Shown: positions 36,745 through 50,269 of the stretch, in pieces
Numbering within the stretch: the stretch's first letter is position 1
Layout: every line of letters starts with the position of its first letter
Origin: Allium sativum
Taxonomy: Eukaryota; Streptophyta; Magnoliopsida; Asparagales; Amaryllidaceae
Assembly: GCA_030737875.1 (NCBI GenBank)
Contig: CM060912.1
Coordinates: 876,579,199-876,643,198, forward strand
Length of the DNA: 64,000 nt
Reading direction: 5' to 3'
Program-made: the position numbers and the translations under genes
Notes under the pieces: model-generated
Told to the model about the DNA's origin: nothing
Seen by the model: the letters and a program-made list of their open reading frames with translations, nothing else
The model's database searches: none

Positions 36745-36750
36745 GTGAGA
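36745..36750 (+). promoter_or_regulatory. Splice-donor-like GTGAGA of the solo LTR
   Basis: AACGAAG|GTGAGA lies 14 bases beyond the D insertion and about 990 bases beyond the TATA box when D is ignored. AT-rich sequence follows. Confidence 0.45.
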
Positions 36751-37396
36751 ACTCCTCATTAGAAAATTTTACATAGTTATTTATTTAATTTCATAACTGA
36801 AAAATATATAGAATTGCTAGTGTAAGTTTTTATCAGTTTAATTATTATAAATTGTATACGGTACATGTTAGATCACCCTTCTCGTCCACAAACCATGGAC
36901 GATTTAAATTGACCGTATTATGTGTTGTTTGTAATGTTGAAGTGTTTAACATATTAAAAATAATGTTAACATTAATATGGTTATTGAAATTAAATATTTA
37001 ATATTTATTTATAAAATAAACGGTGAAAATGGTTAAATAGGAAAATAATTCAAACTGAGTTAGAATTGGTTATATTTATTAACCAATAATTTATTTAAAT
37101 TTCACTGCTGTTATTTGAAAACCCCACACGGGTATTGGGATGATATTTGACATACACTAATCCCAATATTTAATTATATGTCAATCGATGGATTGACAGT
37201 CTGTGATGAGCGCTATTAATTTATTTAAATGCTCACACAGTTGTAAATGTCACTCTGGATGTGAATGGATTGTTTAATGATTATTTATCATTATTTTTGT
37301 ATACATGTAATGTATGAAATCCTTATAACTGAAATTATATGGTAATTGATTGAGTCACATTCCGATTCAGAAATAAATGATGTTTTACAATAAAAC

Positions 37397-37640
37397 ATTT
37401 ATTTATTGAATTACATTTTTATACAATAAAAATGTCACCTTTAATATGTTAATGAAAATAAAACATTTGTTTATTGAATTACATTTTTATACAATAAAAA
37501 TGTCACCTTTAATATGTTAATGAAAATAAAACATTTGTTTATTAAATTACATTTTTATACATTAAAAATGCCACCTTTCATATGTTAATAGGAATAAAAT
37601 ATTCATTTAATTGAATTACATTTTTATACATTAAAAATGT
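37397..37640 (+). repeat. 68-base tandem array with a dyad in each unit
   Basis: About four units. Each holds ACATTTTTA/TAAAAATGT nine-base arms. The matching start recurs at 37421 and 37489. Decayed ATTTTTATGT copies continue to about 37930, and related sequence opens the window (1-240). Confidence 0.85.
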
Positions 37641-40600
37641 TAAGAAGCATTTTTAAGCAAATGAAACATTCTTATGTTAAGAATCATTTTTATGTAAACA
37701 AAACATTTCTGTATTAAAAAAATATAAAAGAAATATTTTTATGTCAAAGAATCATTTTTTATGTAAAAGAACATTTTTATCATTTTTGATGTAAAAGGAT
37801 CATTTTAATGTAAAAAGAATCATTTTAGTGTAAAGAATATTCTAATGTAAAGACATTTCAATTAAAAGAACAATATAAAATAAAGAATCTTTAAAAATAA
37901 AGGATATTTTAAAATAACGAATATTTTAAAATAATATTCAGTGAAGAATAAATATTATGATTTTGATGTTCGTTTTAGATGGACACAAAAATATAAAAAT
38001 ACGAAGCCGGGTTAAGTATAGAAACGCCATTTTTACCCGAACAGGTTATCGATCGATTTTATTCATTTCGTAATGAATATCGAAAAGAAGTGATTTCAAA
38101 ATTTAATATTTTGAAAATATATCATTTTAATATTATAAAAATAAAGAATATTCCATTTTTGATTTAAAATTTAAAACAAAAGTTGGAATTGTTTTAAAAC
38201 AATTTTATAAATATTTTACAAAATATGTTTTAAATAGAAATCGATGATATATATATTATATATATTAATGGCCTGAATAGAACGCGTCGCGCAACGACCA
38301 TTCGCAAATTTCGACCATTAACTTCAAATTGACGTTACGGGAGATCCGACCGTCGGATTCTCCTAAAACCGGAACCGTTGGATTCGTATCGAAAAGAGCT
38401 TTCCAATGAATATAAGAGCTTTGAAATCTAACGGTTGGATTTAGAGTTATGTCCAAATCAAATTTAAAAAAGGTCGCTATGAATACAAAACGGTGGCCGT
38501 TATTGGAAACCGAATGTAAAGGCCTTAATAAAATTATTAAAAATATGGAAAAATTATGTAAAATCATAATGAATGATTTGAAAAGAATTTGGATGAAAAT
38601 TTCCATATTTGAAAAGATAAAAATATATTTTTATATAGATGAACTAGTTATTAACTAGAATAAAAATCCAATTAATTAATATTTAAATGGAATTAAATAG
38701 AATAAATTGGATTTTGGGTTGTCGTGAACGGTGTCTTTAATAATATTGTTCTTAAACCCCGATTGGGAAAGAATAAATCATTTAAATAAGATTAAATAAA
38801 GTTTTCCAATTAATATTTAATTGGAATTAAATAGAATATAATTTTGGAATTTATAAATCTTTTAATTAAGATTATTAGAGTTTCCAATTACATTTTGTAG
38901 TTGGAATAAAGTGAAATGTGAATTGGGTTTATCGTGAACGATGTTCTTAACGACATTTGTTCTTTAACCTAATTAACAGTGAAAATATAATTTGGGAATT
39001 TATAAATTTTCTATTAAGATTTAAATGGAAATTTTCCAAAGTAAAGTTTTCCTATTTAATATATTAAATTGGAATTGAGTGGAATTCGATTGGTTAATAA
39101 TCGAGATGAACTTCTGTAAATGAAGACCGTTACTATATATGGAATTTAAAAGGCCTTGTCGTTATTCCATTTATATTATTAGTCTGATACAGTAAATTAT
39201 ATCGATTATATATTGATCTGATTTCTGTGAAGATTCCATGTTTAATGGAAGATGATTTTGGGTTTATCATGAACAATGTTTTAAATAACATTGGTTTTTT
39301 AACCCAGTTAAAGATAAGATTAATTTCTTAAATTTGAGTAATCATTAAGTAATGATTTTTGACATTAAAACTAAACTAGAGTTTCATTGAATATTTAATT
39401 AGATTAAAATATGAAGGAGATAATTAAACTTATCGAATTCATGAAATGATCGAGAATGGAGTACCACCAGTTTTACTCCAGACGATAGTTAAATCTTTAA
39501 TTAGATTTGAATGTGAAATGGTAATTAATTTTACCAATAACACAGTGGGTATTAGATATAAAGTGCTACCAGTTTTGCTCCAAGGGATGAATAGGCTGGG
39601 ATTGGGATAATAAATAATAAATGGTTACTTCGGTAAAGTTCGTTAATTCCGACTAGTAGATAAACCTTAATTTGGTTTAGAGTTGATAAAAGATAAAATG
39701 AAATCTTTTGAAATTGATATTAAAAAGAAGATTAAAGGATAAATTTAAAGTAACTTATCTTTGATTAAATTAATGGGAATCTTTCCCTAATAATGTGAAT
39801 ATTTTATCAAAAGAATATTCTGAATTGGAATAAGGTGTTTGATGTGTATTTATAGCACTTGATTATAAAATACGCGAGTTATTCAGAAAGACCGGATTTA
39901 ACCCATTCTGGATAATTACTACGACGATTAAGAGTCGAAGATGAAGATGGTGGTTGAAGACCGGAGTTCTTCACATCGTTTGGATGATTACTGATGTCTT
40001 GATTGGGTCGTACACCCAAGACAAGGTAAATAAGTGGTGATCGTCTAGACGTACTTGGAGATCGACGGATATGTGAGGATCTCTCTCCTGTATTGGACAT
40101 ATGGGACGAGGAATAAGGTGCCTCCGGCTTCGTTCAGACCCAAAATATACTTGTAAATGGATAGTATGTCTGACCTTGTATTCCTTTATGCTGTATTCGT
40201 TGACCTCTGCTAAATATATATCTGTTTGATGGCGAAAAAATTATTATCTTGCCTAACACCCTTATCTAAGACGTACGAGCTTAGAGGTTATATATTGGCA
40301 GAAGTCAATGGTATGATATGGATTGACAATGTGGCATGCCAGGATGCAAATGATCAAGGCTTTTGTTGAAAAGCAAAGTCTTATGGATGATGATTAAAGC
40401 ACAGCTCCAATTAGCATAGCTTTGTGTATAACGTTCTTCCCGAGCCTCACACCCCGGTAGGAGTCTAAAACGAGATAAGGGAACACAAGGAGTGCACACG
40501 TTCCTTTCTAGCTAGAAGTGGTGTCAGCGTTTACAAGCCCTGACATTTTTACTTATGTGGATGATGGATTTCGAGGCCTCGGTTATATTGGTCGATAGTG

Positions 40601-40955
40601 ACCATTTTATAGGTTCAATATAACCGAGAAGTGTGTGCTCAGGCATAACTAATCCACTAAAGTATTTGTGGACTGGCCCTGCAGTATCCAAGGGTTCGCC
40701 AGCGTCCGAATCCTGAGAAATTTGCTAGAGTGTCTCGAATCGGTAAGGAGACCATCCCTAGCCTTGACTCGGGATGGAAACCCAATTTCCATTACGAGAC
40801 ATTTCAGTTTTGAATGTAGAACTAGTATGGCGACATAGTAGGATGGGGTACCATACCGTCTATGATTGGTACATTTATATTCGAAGATGTTTTATACACT
40901 ATACACTTATAGTAATATCAAAATAATTCTGTTTTATATGTATCAAACATGTTTG

Positions 40956-41026
40956 GCTATTATAAGGTAAAACTCTATCCTCCGACTTGCGTTGCATTGT
41001 GTGATGGGACCGAGTCTTATAATAGC
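40956..41026 (+). other. LTR stem-loop, solo LTR copy
   Basis: GCTATTATAAG/CTTATAATAGC outer arms with ACTC/GAGT inside. The inner pair matches the 1892 copy and the outer pair matches the 11910 copy. Confidence 0.72.
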
Positions 41027-41549
41027 TTCATTTTTCAAAAAAGCATTGCGTTGTTTTATTCTAAAACTAAGATTCATGTGGAATAAACCCGTTCTGTGTT
41101 ATACGGCGTGGTCTCATGATATTCTCACTTTAAAATTTAAGATTAATAACTGTTTTTAGTTCTCACGCTAGTCCTATGACTGACCTGGAGTTTATTGTTT
41201 TAACCTAAACTCTGGGTGCCCATATTTTCCACACGAGCAGCTAGAATTTTGGTTTTGCAGATATTATATTCATAGGCTCCTGGTTTACAGCTGAGACTAT
41301 ATTCGGAAAGCTCTATATCCGTGTATTTCTTTCAGTTGTGTTAGTATTATTTTTCTGTTGCAATTTAAATGTAAGTTAAATCTCTGATATTTTTTTGATG
41401 TATATTATTTATTCATACTTTGCTATATTCTTGTACTATGATATAATTGTTGTAATAAGCAATGAAATGTTCTTCTGTTTATGTTCTGATTTGTCGTGTT
41501 CTCAATTCAATCCGGGCTTTTCCTTTACAGGGAAGTTTGGGTTGTTTCA

Positions 41550-41554
41550 AATAG
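41550..41554. repeat. Target duplication of the A solo LTR, right copy (AATAG)
   Basis: Matches 25491-25495. Confidence 0.92.
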
Positions 41555-42537
41555 CTTATAGAATGGTTTAAAATATTATAATTGGGATTGGAATTGTTCC
41601 TTTCGAATAACTTGAAGTCATATTTCAATTTCAAATCAGATCGATTCAACTTCGTTATTTCAATTAATTCAACTTCCAATTTATTTTAAATTCAATTCAA
41701 AGGTTTGATTCAAATAATTGAAGATATTGAATATTCATTTGAATTTTTTCAATTTAAATAATCTCTAGTTCAAAATACAAATATCACTAATAAATCATGT
41801 TGATTTAAAGTAGATTTCAAAGATGGATAAAACAAATCGATTCCAATATATTCAATTCATGTCCAATTTCATTGTTAACTTCAGTTTTGCAACATTGAAT
41901 TACTTACTTTAGCTTTTATATTTCAAAAATTCAAAGTTTAAGTTCAAAGGGAATCAATTTATAAAAACATCATTATATTATCTTAAAACAAATATTTCAA
42001 GATTCAAGCTTAAAACAGATTTGATTTAACCAACCGGTGTCTGTATATAATTTTCTATCCTATGGACAAGTGATACTCAAAATTTAATTTTGGCATTTTG
42101 GGATAGGATATATATCATTTCAATCCAGATCAAGGCCATATGTATTTATCATTACAACCCATATTCTTAATTCGATTTAATGATTAATCCTGGGTTTATT
42201 TGATGTTCGTAACATCTAGGATAAATGGTTGGGTTTAATGAAAACAAACAATCATATGTAATAAATGTGACACACAATTAAACATCAAAATACAAAACAT
42301 ATAAATCAAGGTATTCCTCCAAATTGATCCATTAAAGCAGTTCAATGACATCAGTATATGATCCATCAAAATAGTTCAATATCAATAACCTATTGAATTC
42401 ACCATTTAATAAGTGTATTCAAGTTTATATCAATCAAATTCACTTAATTAATTTATTAACATTGTATTTAACCATTTGTTCTCCAAAATTAACATTAAAT
42501 TTAAATCTAAACAGTCGGAAAATTTCGGGTAGTTACA
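41555..42537 (-). mobile_element. C element 3' LTR, second segment (minus strand)
   Basis: CTTATAGAATGGTTTAAAAT continues the sequence broken at 25495; the uninterrupted version is at 45866 in the partner LTR. It ends CGGGTAGTTACA at 42537, followed by the polypurine module. AT-rich, no coding content seen. Confidence 0.85.
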
Positions 42538-44217
42538 CTCTCCCTTACTCAAAACTTTTCATCCTCGAAAAGGCGTAGTAAGGAAGTTGTTAATCAATAT
42601 GTTTAACCATATAATTTCTTATTCAACTTGTCTCGTTTGTTACTTTACTTAACTAAATTCATTGATATTTAATTCTGAATCGCAAATTACTAAACTGCGA
42701 TTTTTCTGAAAGTCTAAATTACATCCATCTAAAAAACTACAAGTTGAAATATAAATTTTTCTCTTTCATTAGAAAACTATAATCCAATAGATTCGAAAGA
42801 ATCTTGTTTCAAAGAATTCTGACTCATACTGGATCCTACACATTCATTCAAAATTCAATTCGAAAATTTATGAATTGTCGCTACATGCCGAGCTCATTTT
42901 AATTTAATTAATTCGTTCAATCCTTATTAAGCTTATAAATTATAAACCCATTTCCTTATTTTTCACAAAAACTAGTTAAACATTATTTTTAATTTGGAAA
43001 TATCGACTAGCCTAAATCATCGAACATCCAACCATCAACACCAATACATTTAATTCATGACCAAACAATTTTCTTTATTAACTTATTTCATTGATTCAAT
43101 TTATTTGCTTTACTTAGTTGAATTCAATTTAAACATAAATAAGTATATATCTTTTATTATCAAACTTAAGTTTCATTCAAATTTATAAACTAGCAATTTT
43201 ATTTCATCTTTCATTATTTATACCAAAACTTATATATTGAAAATTTATTATTCCCATTACAGCTTAACTTCTTATATTTTGGTAAGTCATATTATGTTAT
43301 AGGAAAAAGACTGATTATTATACAAGTTCAACATTTTCAATTTATTTTTAGTTTCATTAAATCAAATTTCTACGAGTTTCCATTTTTAATTTCATTTTTC
43401 TTAGGTTCATTTTTTTTATTATTATCAAATTCAGAAGTTCCTAAAATTTCAAGTTTTATTCATTTCATTAATTATTCTAGAATTAAGAATTCAACTCCGG
43501 GTTCATTTCCAAATCAACTTTCAAATTATATATATATATATATATATATTATCTCTTATATAAAATCATACTATAAAAGATTAAAATGAAATTCAATTTC
43601 GCAAAATAAGATATAAAAGTTCTGAGTGGTCTCCCCATTTCAAACTCTTGAAAATAAACGTTGATGATGTGTGCACTCATCACCAAAATCATTTCCCAAA
43701 GACAAGAGGGGAGCATACACTTATTTCTAAAATTGATTTGGAACTATTTCAATTGAAATATTTCCATATTATACTTATATTATTTCAAAACCTTTGCAAA
43801 TTCGTTTTTCAAAAGCACCCGAATTTAAATTATCAAATTCATATTTACTTCATCTTATTTCATTACCAAATGATTTCCAATATTTTATTTTTCTTAAAAC
43901 CATTCGATAACCAATAGTTTTGATTCTAGATAAATCGAACAATAAGTGATGATAATCCAATATTATCATCAACAAAATCAAAATTCATAGATTTTCAAAT
44001 AATTCTTTATATATAAAAATACAATTCAAAAGAATATTATGTCAATGAGTCTTATTCGAGTGTTTAGAAATACCCGTCGATGTTTTGGCATCCCAAGTAC
44101 CGACCAGAATTCATAAATGCTCAACGAAACTCATTCCAGGGTATTACTACCTTATCTCCAATGAGTTAACCCAAAATAGAGCCAAGGTTATCGCTAAAGC
44201 AAAACTCTAATAGCAAC
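42538..44217 (-). mobile_element. Internal region of the C element, non-coding
   Basis: At left the plus strand reads CTCTCCCTTACTCAAAACTT then TTCATCCTCGAAAA, the reverse complement of the shared polypurine module. At right CTCTAATAGCAAC (about 44205-44217) is a decayed primer-binding site, 9 of 12 bases matching, next to the LTR start at 44218. The leader (GGGTATTACTACCTTATCTCC, 44140) matches B, D and F. A TA microsatellite lies at about 43528-43550. The frame 43648-43917 has no recognisable domain. About 1.7 kb in all, without gag-pol. Confidence 0.85.
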
Positions 44218-45957
44218 TGTAACGATCCGTATTGTTGATCGTTCAAATCAACAATAATCCTCACATGTCGACCTAAATAAAACTAAAATACCGATAGTCA
44301 TTGGGATTAATATAAGAAAAAGAATAAAAACAATCAAAAAATCACACAGCGGAAGGACAGAATATAATAAATAAGTAACAATTCATGAAGCTGTTAAACA
44401 CACATTTGATTAGATTTTATAGCAATTATCATTGTTAACTATAATAAAACATACCAATATTTGCAGCAGAATAATAATAATAAATACCTCTGTTGAGCTC
44501 CGTCTTCATCTTCATAATAGTGTCATCAATAACTGAAAACTCAGGCTGGCCCGAGCACAAATGAAAAAAAAACAAAAATACTCGGATCAGAACTAAGTTT
44601 ATTCTCATATCAGTCAAATCAAAACCATATAATAATATGAGTGTCAAGACATCAGAGGTGCTTACGTTAATTCACATCTCATATACAATGTGTTCGTGAG
44701 TGCCATAACTTAAGAGATGTTACAGGAATTTCCATCTCCTAAGGATCCTTCAAACTAGATGCTATATAATATAATTTCACTATTATAATAGTGTATATTT
44801 AGTAAAGTATCAAAATAGTGTAAGCGGGATCACCATTATTACCCTTACACCGTTTATACTATTGTCGTACATTTTGCATATTACACACCAGTAAGACGTC
44901 GGTGGATATGGTTGTGTCGTGATACAACAACGTTAAATAAAAATCATAGGGCGCTCGATCGGGATAATATGACAAGGCACACGAGGAATGCCCAAAGTAG
45001 GAATCTGCTAGTTGCATGCCCGGGCTAGTGGTAACGCATAGCCGCAACTACCACCCACCTCGTAACAACACTTCTAAATCAAGGATGTGCATCTTTCAAA
45101 TCAAATCAATCGAGGGACTATAGTAATAAAAGAAGAAGTGTTGGCAATGGGGGTAGCTAACCCCACTTGGTTCGGTATAGCACTGCTTTAGTCATTTTAA
45201 TTATGATCTGAATGTCAAGGACATCCATCATCGTTCTTTCACTTCAATCCAGTAGCGTTCTCTAAACCAACCTACTTCATTCTGAATTCTCCACCATATA
45301 CACATTGTTTAAGTGGTCTTGGGTATTGGCATAGAGTATGACAGTATCCAATCCTGGTCTCTTTAACAATCAAACGTTTACATTTTTCACATCGGTCAGA
45401 TTTACATTTCAAATGGTTCATACTTCATATCGAAATATCAGATTTTTCTTTAAATCATTTCAATAGTCGAGATTGAAGATTCTTCATAATAAAATCTTCA
45501 TTTAAAACCAAGCTTAGAATCTTGTAACAATTCCAATTCTAAATAATTTGAATATTTAAAATAGTTGAAAAGTATGTTAAAATAATTTAGATATATATTT
45601 AAAATAGTTTGGAAATAAATAGTTAGATAGATGAAGTTTAAATAAACAGTTTAAATACAAAAAAAAGGTTTATCAAAATTTAGTAAAATACATATATTGT
45701 AGTAAAATATAAAGTAGTTTGTAAAATAGATTATTGGTTATTAAAATAGTTTATTTAAATAGTAAATATATATATGCTGAAAATAAAATAGTTTATAAAG
45801 ATAGTACATTACATATAAGTTTTATAGTATAGTTTATAAAATAAAATAAATATTTGGTAAACTAGCTTATAGAATGGTTTAAAATATTATAATTGGGATT
45901 GGAATTTGAATTGTTCCTTCCAAATAACTTGAAGTCATGTTTCAATTTCAAATCGGA
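44218..45957 (-). mobile_element. C element 5' LTR, first segment (minus strand)
   Basis: It begins TGTAACGATCC and aligns with 23838-25495 and onward to 41640. ATTGTTGAT/ATCAACAAT (44231-44255) forms a nine-base hairpin at its edge. After TTCAAATCGGA it leaves the partner sequence and an E LTR begins; the remainder lies beyond the window. Confidence 0.85.
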
Positions 45958-46420
45958 CGTAACGACCCGCACTCTATGCATCAGGGGATCGTAGAATATT
46001 TATTTGTTTCTCATGCGAAGTCGTATAGCCATGTAACTTTGGGAGACGACTATTGGGGTCATCTCCCATGTTCATGATTTTTGCCAATTTTTAAATGACC
46101 GTTTTACCCCTAGCTGATATTGTTTCGGCCATAACTTTTGATTGGTAAAGAGTTTTGACCTGAAACCACTTCCATTAGATTCGGATGATGGTTTACCTTT
46201 TCGTAGAGTGGTCACATTAGCCAAACGGACTCACCGTTTGGGAGATATGGTTGAAACAAGGTTTAGAAGGTGAAAAACAGCTTAACCGGGCCTAATTAAG
46301 GTGATTAGCAAGAGAGCCCATAACCAATTTCGGGATTAGGGTTATGGGGAGGCTGAGAACAGCAGGGAAACGATTTTTATTTTATTTTTCAGCCGCCTAA
46401 AAGATTTCTCTAACCCTAGC
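45958..46420 (+). mobile_element. E LTR, first segment
   Basis: GTAACGACCCGC is typical of Tekay-type LTR starts; the first T seems to have changed to C, giving CGTAACG. It inserts into the C LTR after TCGGA. The text includes a TTCGGCCATAACTTTTGATT stretch common in such LTRs. It is split at 46420 by F and resumes at 59434. The far end and any interior are outside the window, so LTR versus solo LTR cannot be decided. Confidence 0.6.
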
Positions 46421-46772
46421 TGTAGTGTTTCGAATTTCCAGTACAATTTGAGCTGACCAAATAACACAAGTCCAACCCCAATTACACTGGAAACCAGAAT
46501 ACTAATAGAAAGAAAACAGAGGGTGAGAATAGATGAGATAGAAACTTAGAATAGAAGAAGAAGAACATACAACATCAGAGTAACACGAATCTCACAGCGG
46601 AACGAACAACATATAATAGATAACATATTATTGAAATAAAATCATTGTATGTAAACAGTAACATTATCAGAGTACAACACTTACAACACAACGGAATAAG
46701 TAATAGCTATAAAATCCTGAAGCCTCCTGCTACAAACTCTCCATGTATATCTGTAAAATCCTGACTACTTGA

Positions 46773-46917
46773 CTGCCCGTACAAAATTGGGCACCCAAGA
46801 GTTTAGGGAAAACAAAACAAAATAAACTCTGGGTCAGTCATGGGACTGGTGTGAGTAAAACAATTAAAACAGTTTGAGCAGTAAAATGATATCTCATAAG
46901 ACCACGCCGTATAACGG
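46773..46917 (-). other. Three-hairpin module, family F copy
   Basis: TGCCC/GGGCA (46774-46792), GAGTTTA/TAAACTC (46799-46828) and CCGT/ACGG (46907-46917) occur in the same order as in family A when read on the minus strand. The R copy is at about 53944-54088. Confidence 0.7.
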
Positions 46918-46959
46918 AATGGGTTTTTCCCTTATGAGAATCCAAAACATTTGATTTAA

Positions 46960-47015
46960 CTTTCAAAATCCTTTTGAAAGAAACGATAAACTTTATATCA
47001 AAACTCTTTTGATAT
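46960..47015. other. Twin perfect hairpins with three-base loops
   Basis: CTTTCAAAA-TCC-TTTTGAAAG and ATATCAAAA-CTC-TTTTGATAT each have nine-base arms. Both are intact in the other LTR (about 54131-54186). They take the place of the stem-loop at 11910-11982 in family A. Confidence 0.8.
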
Positions 47016-48339
47016 TATAATAATGTCTATCAACCACAACTAAATTATCATCTAGCAGAAACGCTTTGATCTCACGTTCTACATATATAGTATGCAATCA
47101 AAACCGCGAGCACTCACTGGATAATGGATTACCAACTATGACAAGGTATGAACCACCATCCGATAGTGTACCTCTAAAGAGGAATACACTTGGTTCAACA
47201 ATTACATCTTGCAACCCGGCCACACATAACCGACCACTCATTTCGCTTGAGTGTATCGAATGTATATCACTAATGATTGGGATCAACAACCGTTTCCCTA
47301 ATGGGACATTATCGACAATAGATTATAGAATGAAATAAATATCTCTAGATAGGTGATAATACACCCTAATTGGCGGCAAACCACTTAGCCATGATGCCTG
47401 CCCGAATTTTGTCATTTCCCGGTTGTGAGGCTAGAGGCCACGCTTATCTCTGACAGATCACACATTTATTCACTTTAAATGTCACATCGTCATATCCGCC
47501 AAATTACAAATTGATTCCCCAAAAATACAACGGGTATACAGCTAAGAGAAACGAATTCCTCTGCCACCAAACGTACATACGTTTGAAGAGATCAACTTAC
47601 GTGATCCATTAAATTTACTCCATCAGACATTCTTCCATATAGGTCATCCTGGGACTGGACAAACCGAAGGCACTATTCTGTAAACAAGACAGCCCTTGCA
47701 TAACTACGTCTTCAATTATCTTCATCATATTGGATCGCAATGATAATGCCCATACAGAGTGGTTTTCAGATAATGAATCTGATCCCGGTCTCTCTGTATT
47801 GACATTGGAAAAATGGTCAAAAACTTCGATAGTCGGTGAATTAACTATCAAAGAAAAACATGTGAACAAACAACAGTCGTATTTCCAAATGGAAATCTTA
47901 CCGAGCAAATCATCAATCAACACTGATCCACTTTAATTTAATTTGTCATTTGATTATCCATTTCCCTATTCCTGTTTCCATACATTCAACATTTCTTATT
48001 TTCTAAATATAGAAAATATACGTTATTAACTTTGGAAAACGTTTCCATTTCTTATTTTCTATATTAGAAAATATTCCTGATTCTTGTTTGGAAAACATTT
48101 CCAAAACTCCTACATTGGATTTAAACAGATGTTTAAATAAAACATCGCTATGCCAACTCAAACCATTTTACTCGTTAACTAAATTCACATAACCAATCTT
48201 CACTGTCGAACCTTAACCATTCCTTGGTTAAAAACGAAGCTTATAAAGTTGGGTATAACTAACTCTCAGACCTTAACTGAATAACATTTCTAACTTCGAA
48301 ACAGACAAAGTTCACCTTTTAAACCTTTAACAAACTTCC

Positions 48340-49480
48340 TTACGTAACTCTCTTTCGAATAAATCTCTATTCGATAACTCTTTCCTTCAAATAAACTATA
48401 TTCGATAATCTCTATTCATATAGCCATAATCGATTTACTCTATTCCATTAACACTATTTGGTTAACTCTATTCAATTAACTCTATCAATTAACTCTATTT
48501 GATTAACTCTATTGGATTAACTCTGTTGATTAACTCTATTGGATTAACTCTATTGATTAACCCTAATCGAGTTACCCTATTGGATTAACTCTAATCAATT
48601 AACTATCAATTAACTCTTATCAATTAACTCCTATCAACTTACCCCTTTCGAATAAACTATATTCGATTAACTCCTTTCGAATAAGCTATATTCAATTAAC
48701 TTGTTTCGAATAAACTATATTTGGTTTACTCCTTTAACTCTAGTCGAATAAACTATATTCGATTAACTCCTTTAACTCTATTCGAATAAACTATATTCGA
48801 TTAACTCCTTTAACTCTATTCGAATAAACTATATTCGGTTAACTCTCTTTCGAATAACTAATATTCGATAACTCTTTTCGAATAACCAATATTCGATAAC
48901 TCTTTTCTAATAACCAATATTCGATAACTCTTTTCGAATAAACAATATTCGATAACTCCTTTCGAATAAACAATATTCGATAACTCCTTTAATTATACTC
49001 GAATAAACAATATTCGATTACTCCTTTAATTCTATTCGAATAACTAATATTCGATTAACTCTCATTCGAATAACTAATATTCGATAACTCTTTTCGAATA
49101 AACAATATTCGATAACTCCTTTCGAATAAACAATATTTGATAACTCCTTTCGAATAAACAATATTCGATAACTCTTTTCGAATAATTAATATTCGATAAC
49201 TCCTTTCGAATAACTAATATTTTATATTCTCTCTTCGAATAGCCATATTCGATTACTCTTTCTTCGAATAAACTATATTCGAATAACTCTAATCTGACTA
49301 ACTCTAATTCAATTAACTCTAACTCGATTAACTCTATTCAATTAACACTAATTCAATTAACTCTAATCGATTAACTCCTTTCAATTAACTCTAACTGATA
49401 AATTCTAATTCGATTAACTCTAACTCGATTAACTTTATTCGATTAACCCTAACTCGATTTACTTTAATTGATTAACTCTT
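48340..49480. repeat. 28-base tandem array of TCGAATA/TATTCGA dyads
   Basis: Units of the type TTTCGAATAAACAATATTCG plus ATAACTCC repeat with small changes over about 1.1 kb; variants insert TTTAACTCTA. Most units contain the inverted pair TCGAATA/TATTCGA with a loop of about five bases. Confidence 0.9.
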
Positions 49481-50263
49481 TTATATAATCCATTAAGTTT
49501 GATTCTTATTTTAAAATAATATTCCATTTCCAAATTCTATATACACTTCTATTTATAGACTTACTCATACGAAATCTCTTTTCTATTTCTAACGCTTAAA
49601 TCTCCTTTAAAATTCCCTTTAATAACTCTATTTATTTCATAAATAAATATTTCCATTTTATAACTCTATTTGTAAATGTTTTACAAATATTTCCTTTTTA
49701 ATTCTATTTGTAAATGGTTTACAAATATTTCCTTTTTAATTATTATTTGATTTTATAAAATATTTTCTTTTTTAAAATCCTTTTCCGCTTATATATAAAA
49801 TCCATTGATTTTATATAAATGATTTATTTTCAAAATACACTTTGAAAATCCCCAATTATACATCCCAGTATTTCTTACGGTATTTAAAATACCAAATAAC
49901 AATGATCGATATCATTCAAACACATATAATCAACAACAGATTATATATCACATCATATATCACAATATATGAAACAAAACAATATTATATATATTGAGGA
50001 ATCCAGTTGGATCCCTCCAACCTTTTTCCCTGTATCACAGATGTTAAACAATATAATTAACATCAATTTCATTTCAATATGAAATATTCGGCTAAACATA
50101 ATCAATATTTGATTAACGATTTATATATATATATATCGTTACCTATATTTTCAACAAATACATAAGTAATTCAATCAAACAGTTAACACACAGCAATCAA
50201 CAGATAATTATAAGTTCTAAAAATATGTTATAAAAATATAACTGTACAGAGATGGTGAGTTTT

Positions 50264-50269
50264 ACTCAC
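50264..50269 (-). promoter_or_regulatory. Splice-donor-like GTGAGT (F 3' LTR)
   Basis: The minus strand reads CAATGTGAGTAAAACTC, about 850 bases downstream of the TATA box. The other LTR has it at 57494-57489. The site lies in a small TGAGT/ACTCA hairpin. Confidence 0.45.

Larger units (their letters stand above)
36732..41549 (+). mobile_element. A-type solo LTR, second segment
   Basis: It resumes with AGTGGAAACGAAG|GTGAGA, a donor-like site (36745-36750). Then follow the CCATGGACGA block, the GTATTGGGATGATATTTGAC block, a 68-base array (37397-37640), a second U3-like module (38285-38495), the block with GGTGGTTGAAGACCGG (near 39950), the stem-loop 40956-41026, the three-hairpin module (41089-41240), and the end GGGTTGTTTCA at 41549. 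It is clearly diverged from the 6008 element, so it is an older member of the same family. Confidence 0.9.

Noticed and set aside
47066..47338. 90-codon frame in the F LTR
   Set aside because: The partner LTR does not keep it at the same length; it falls in a conserved non-coding block.
48340..49480. Centromeric or other satellite DNA
   Set aside because: The array is confined to the F LTRs and present in both of them, so it is part of the element.
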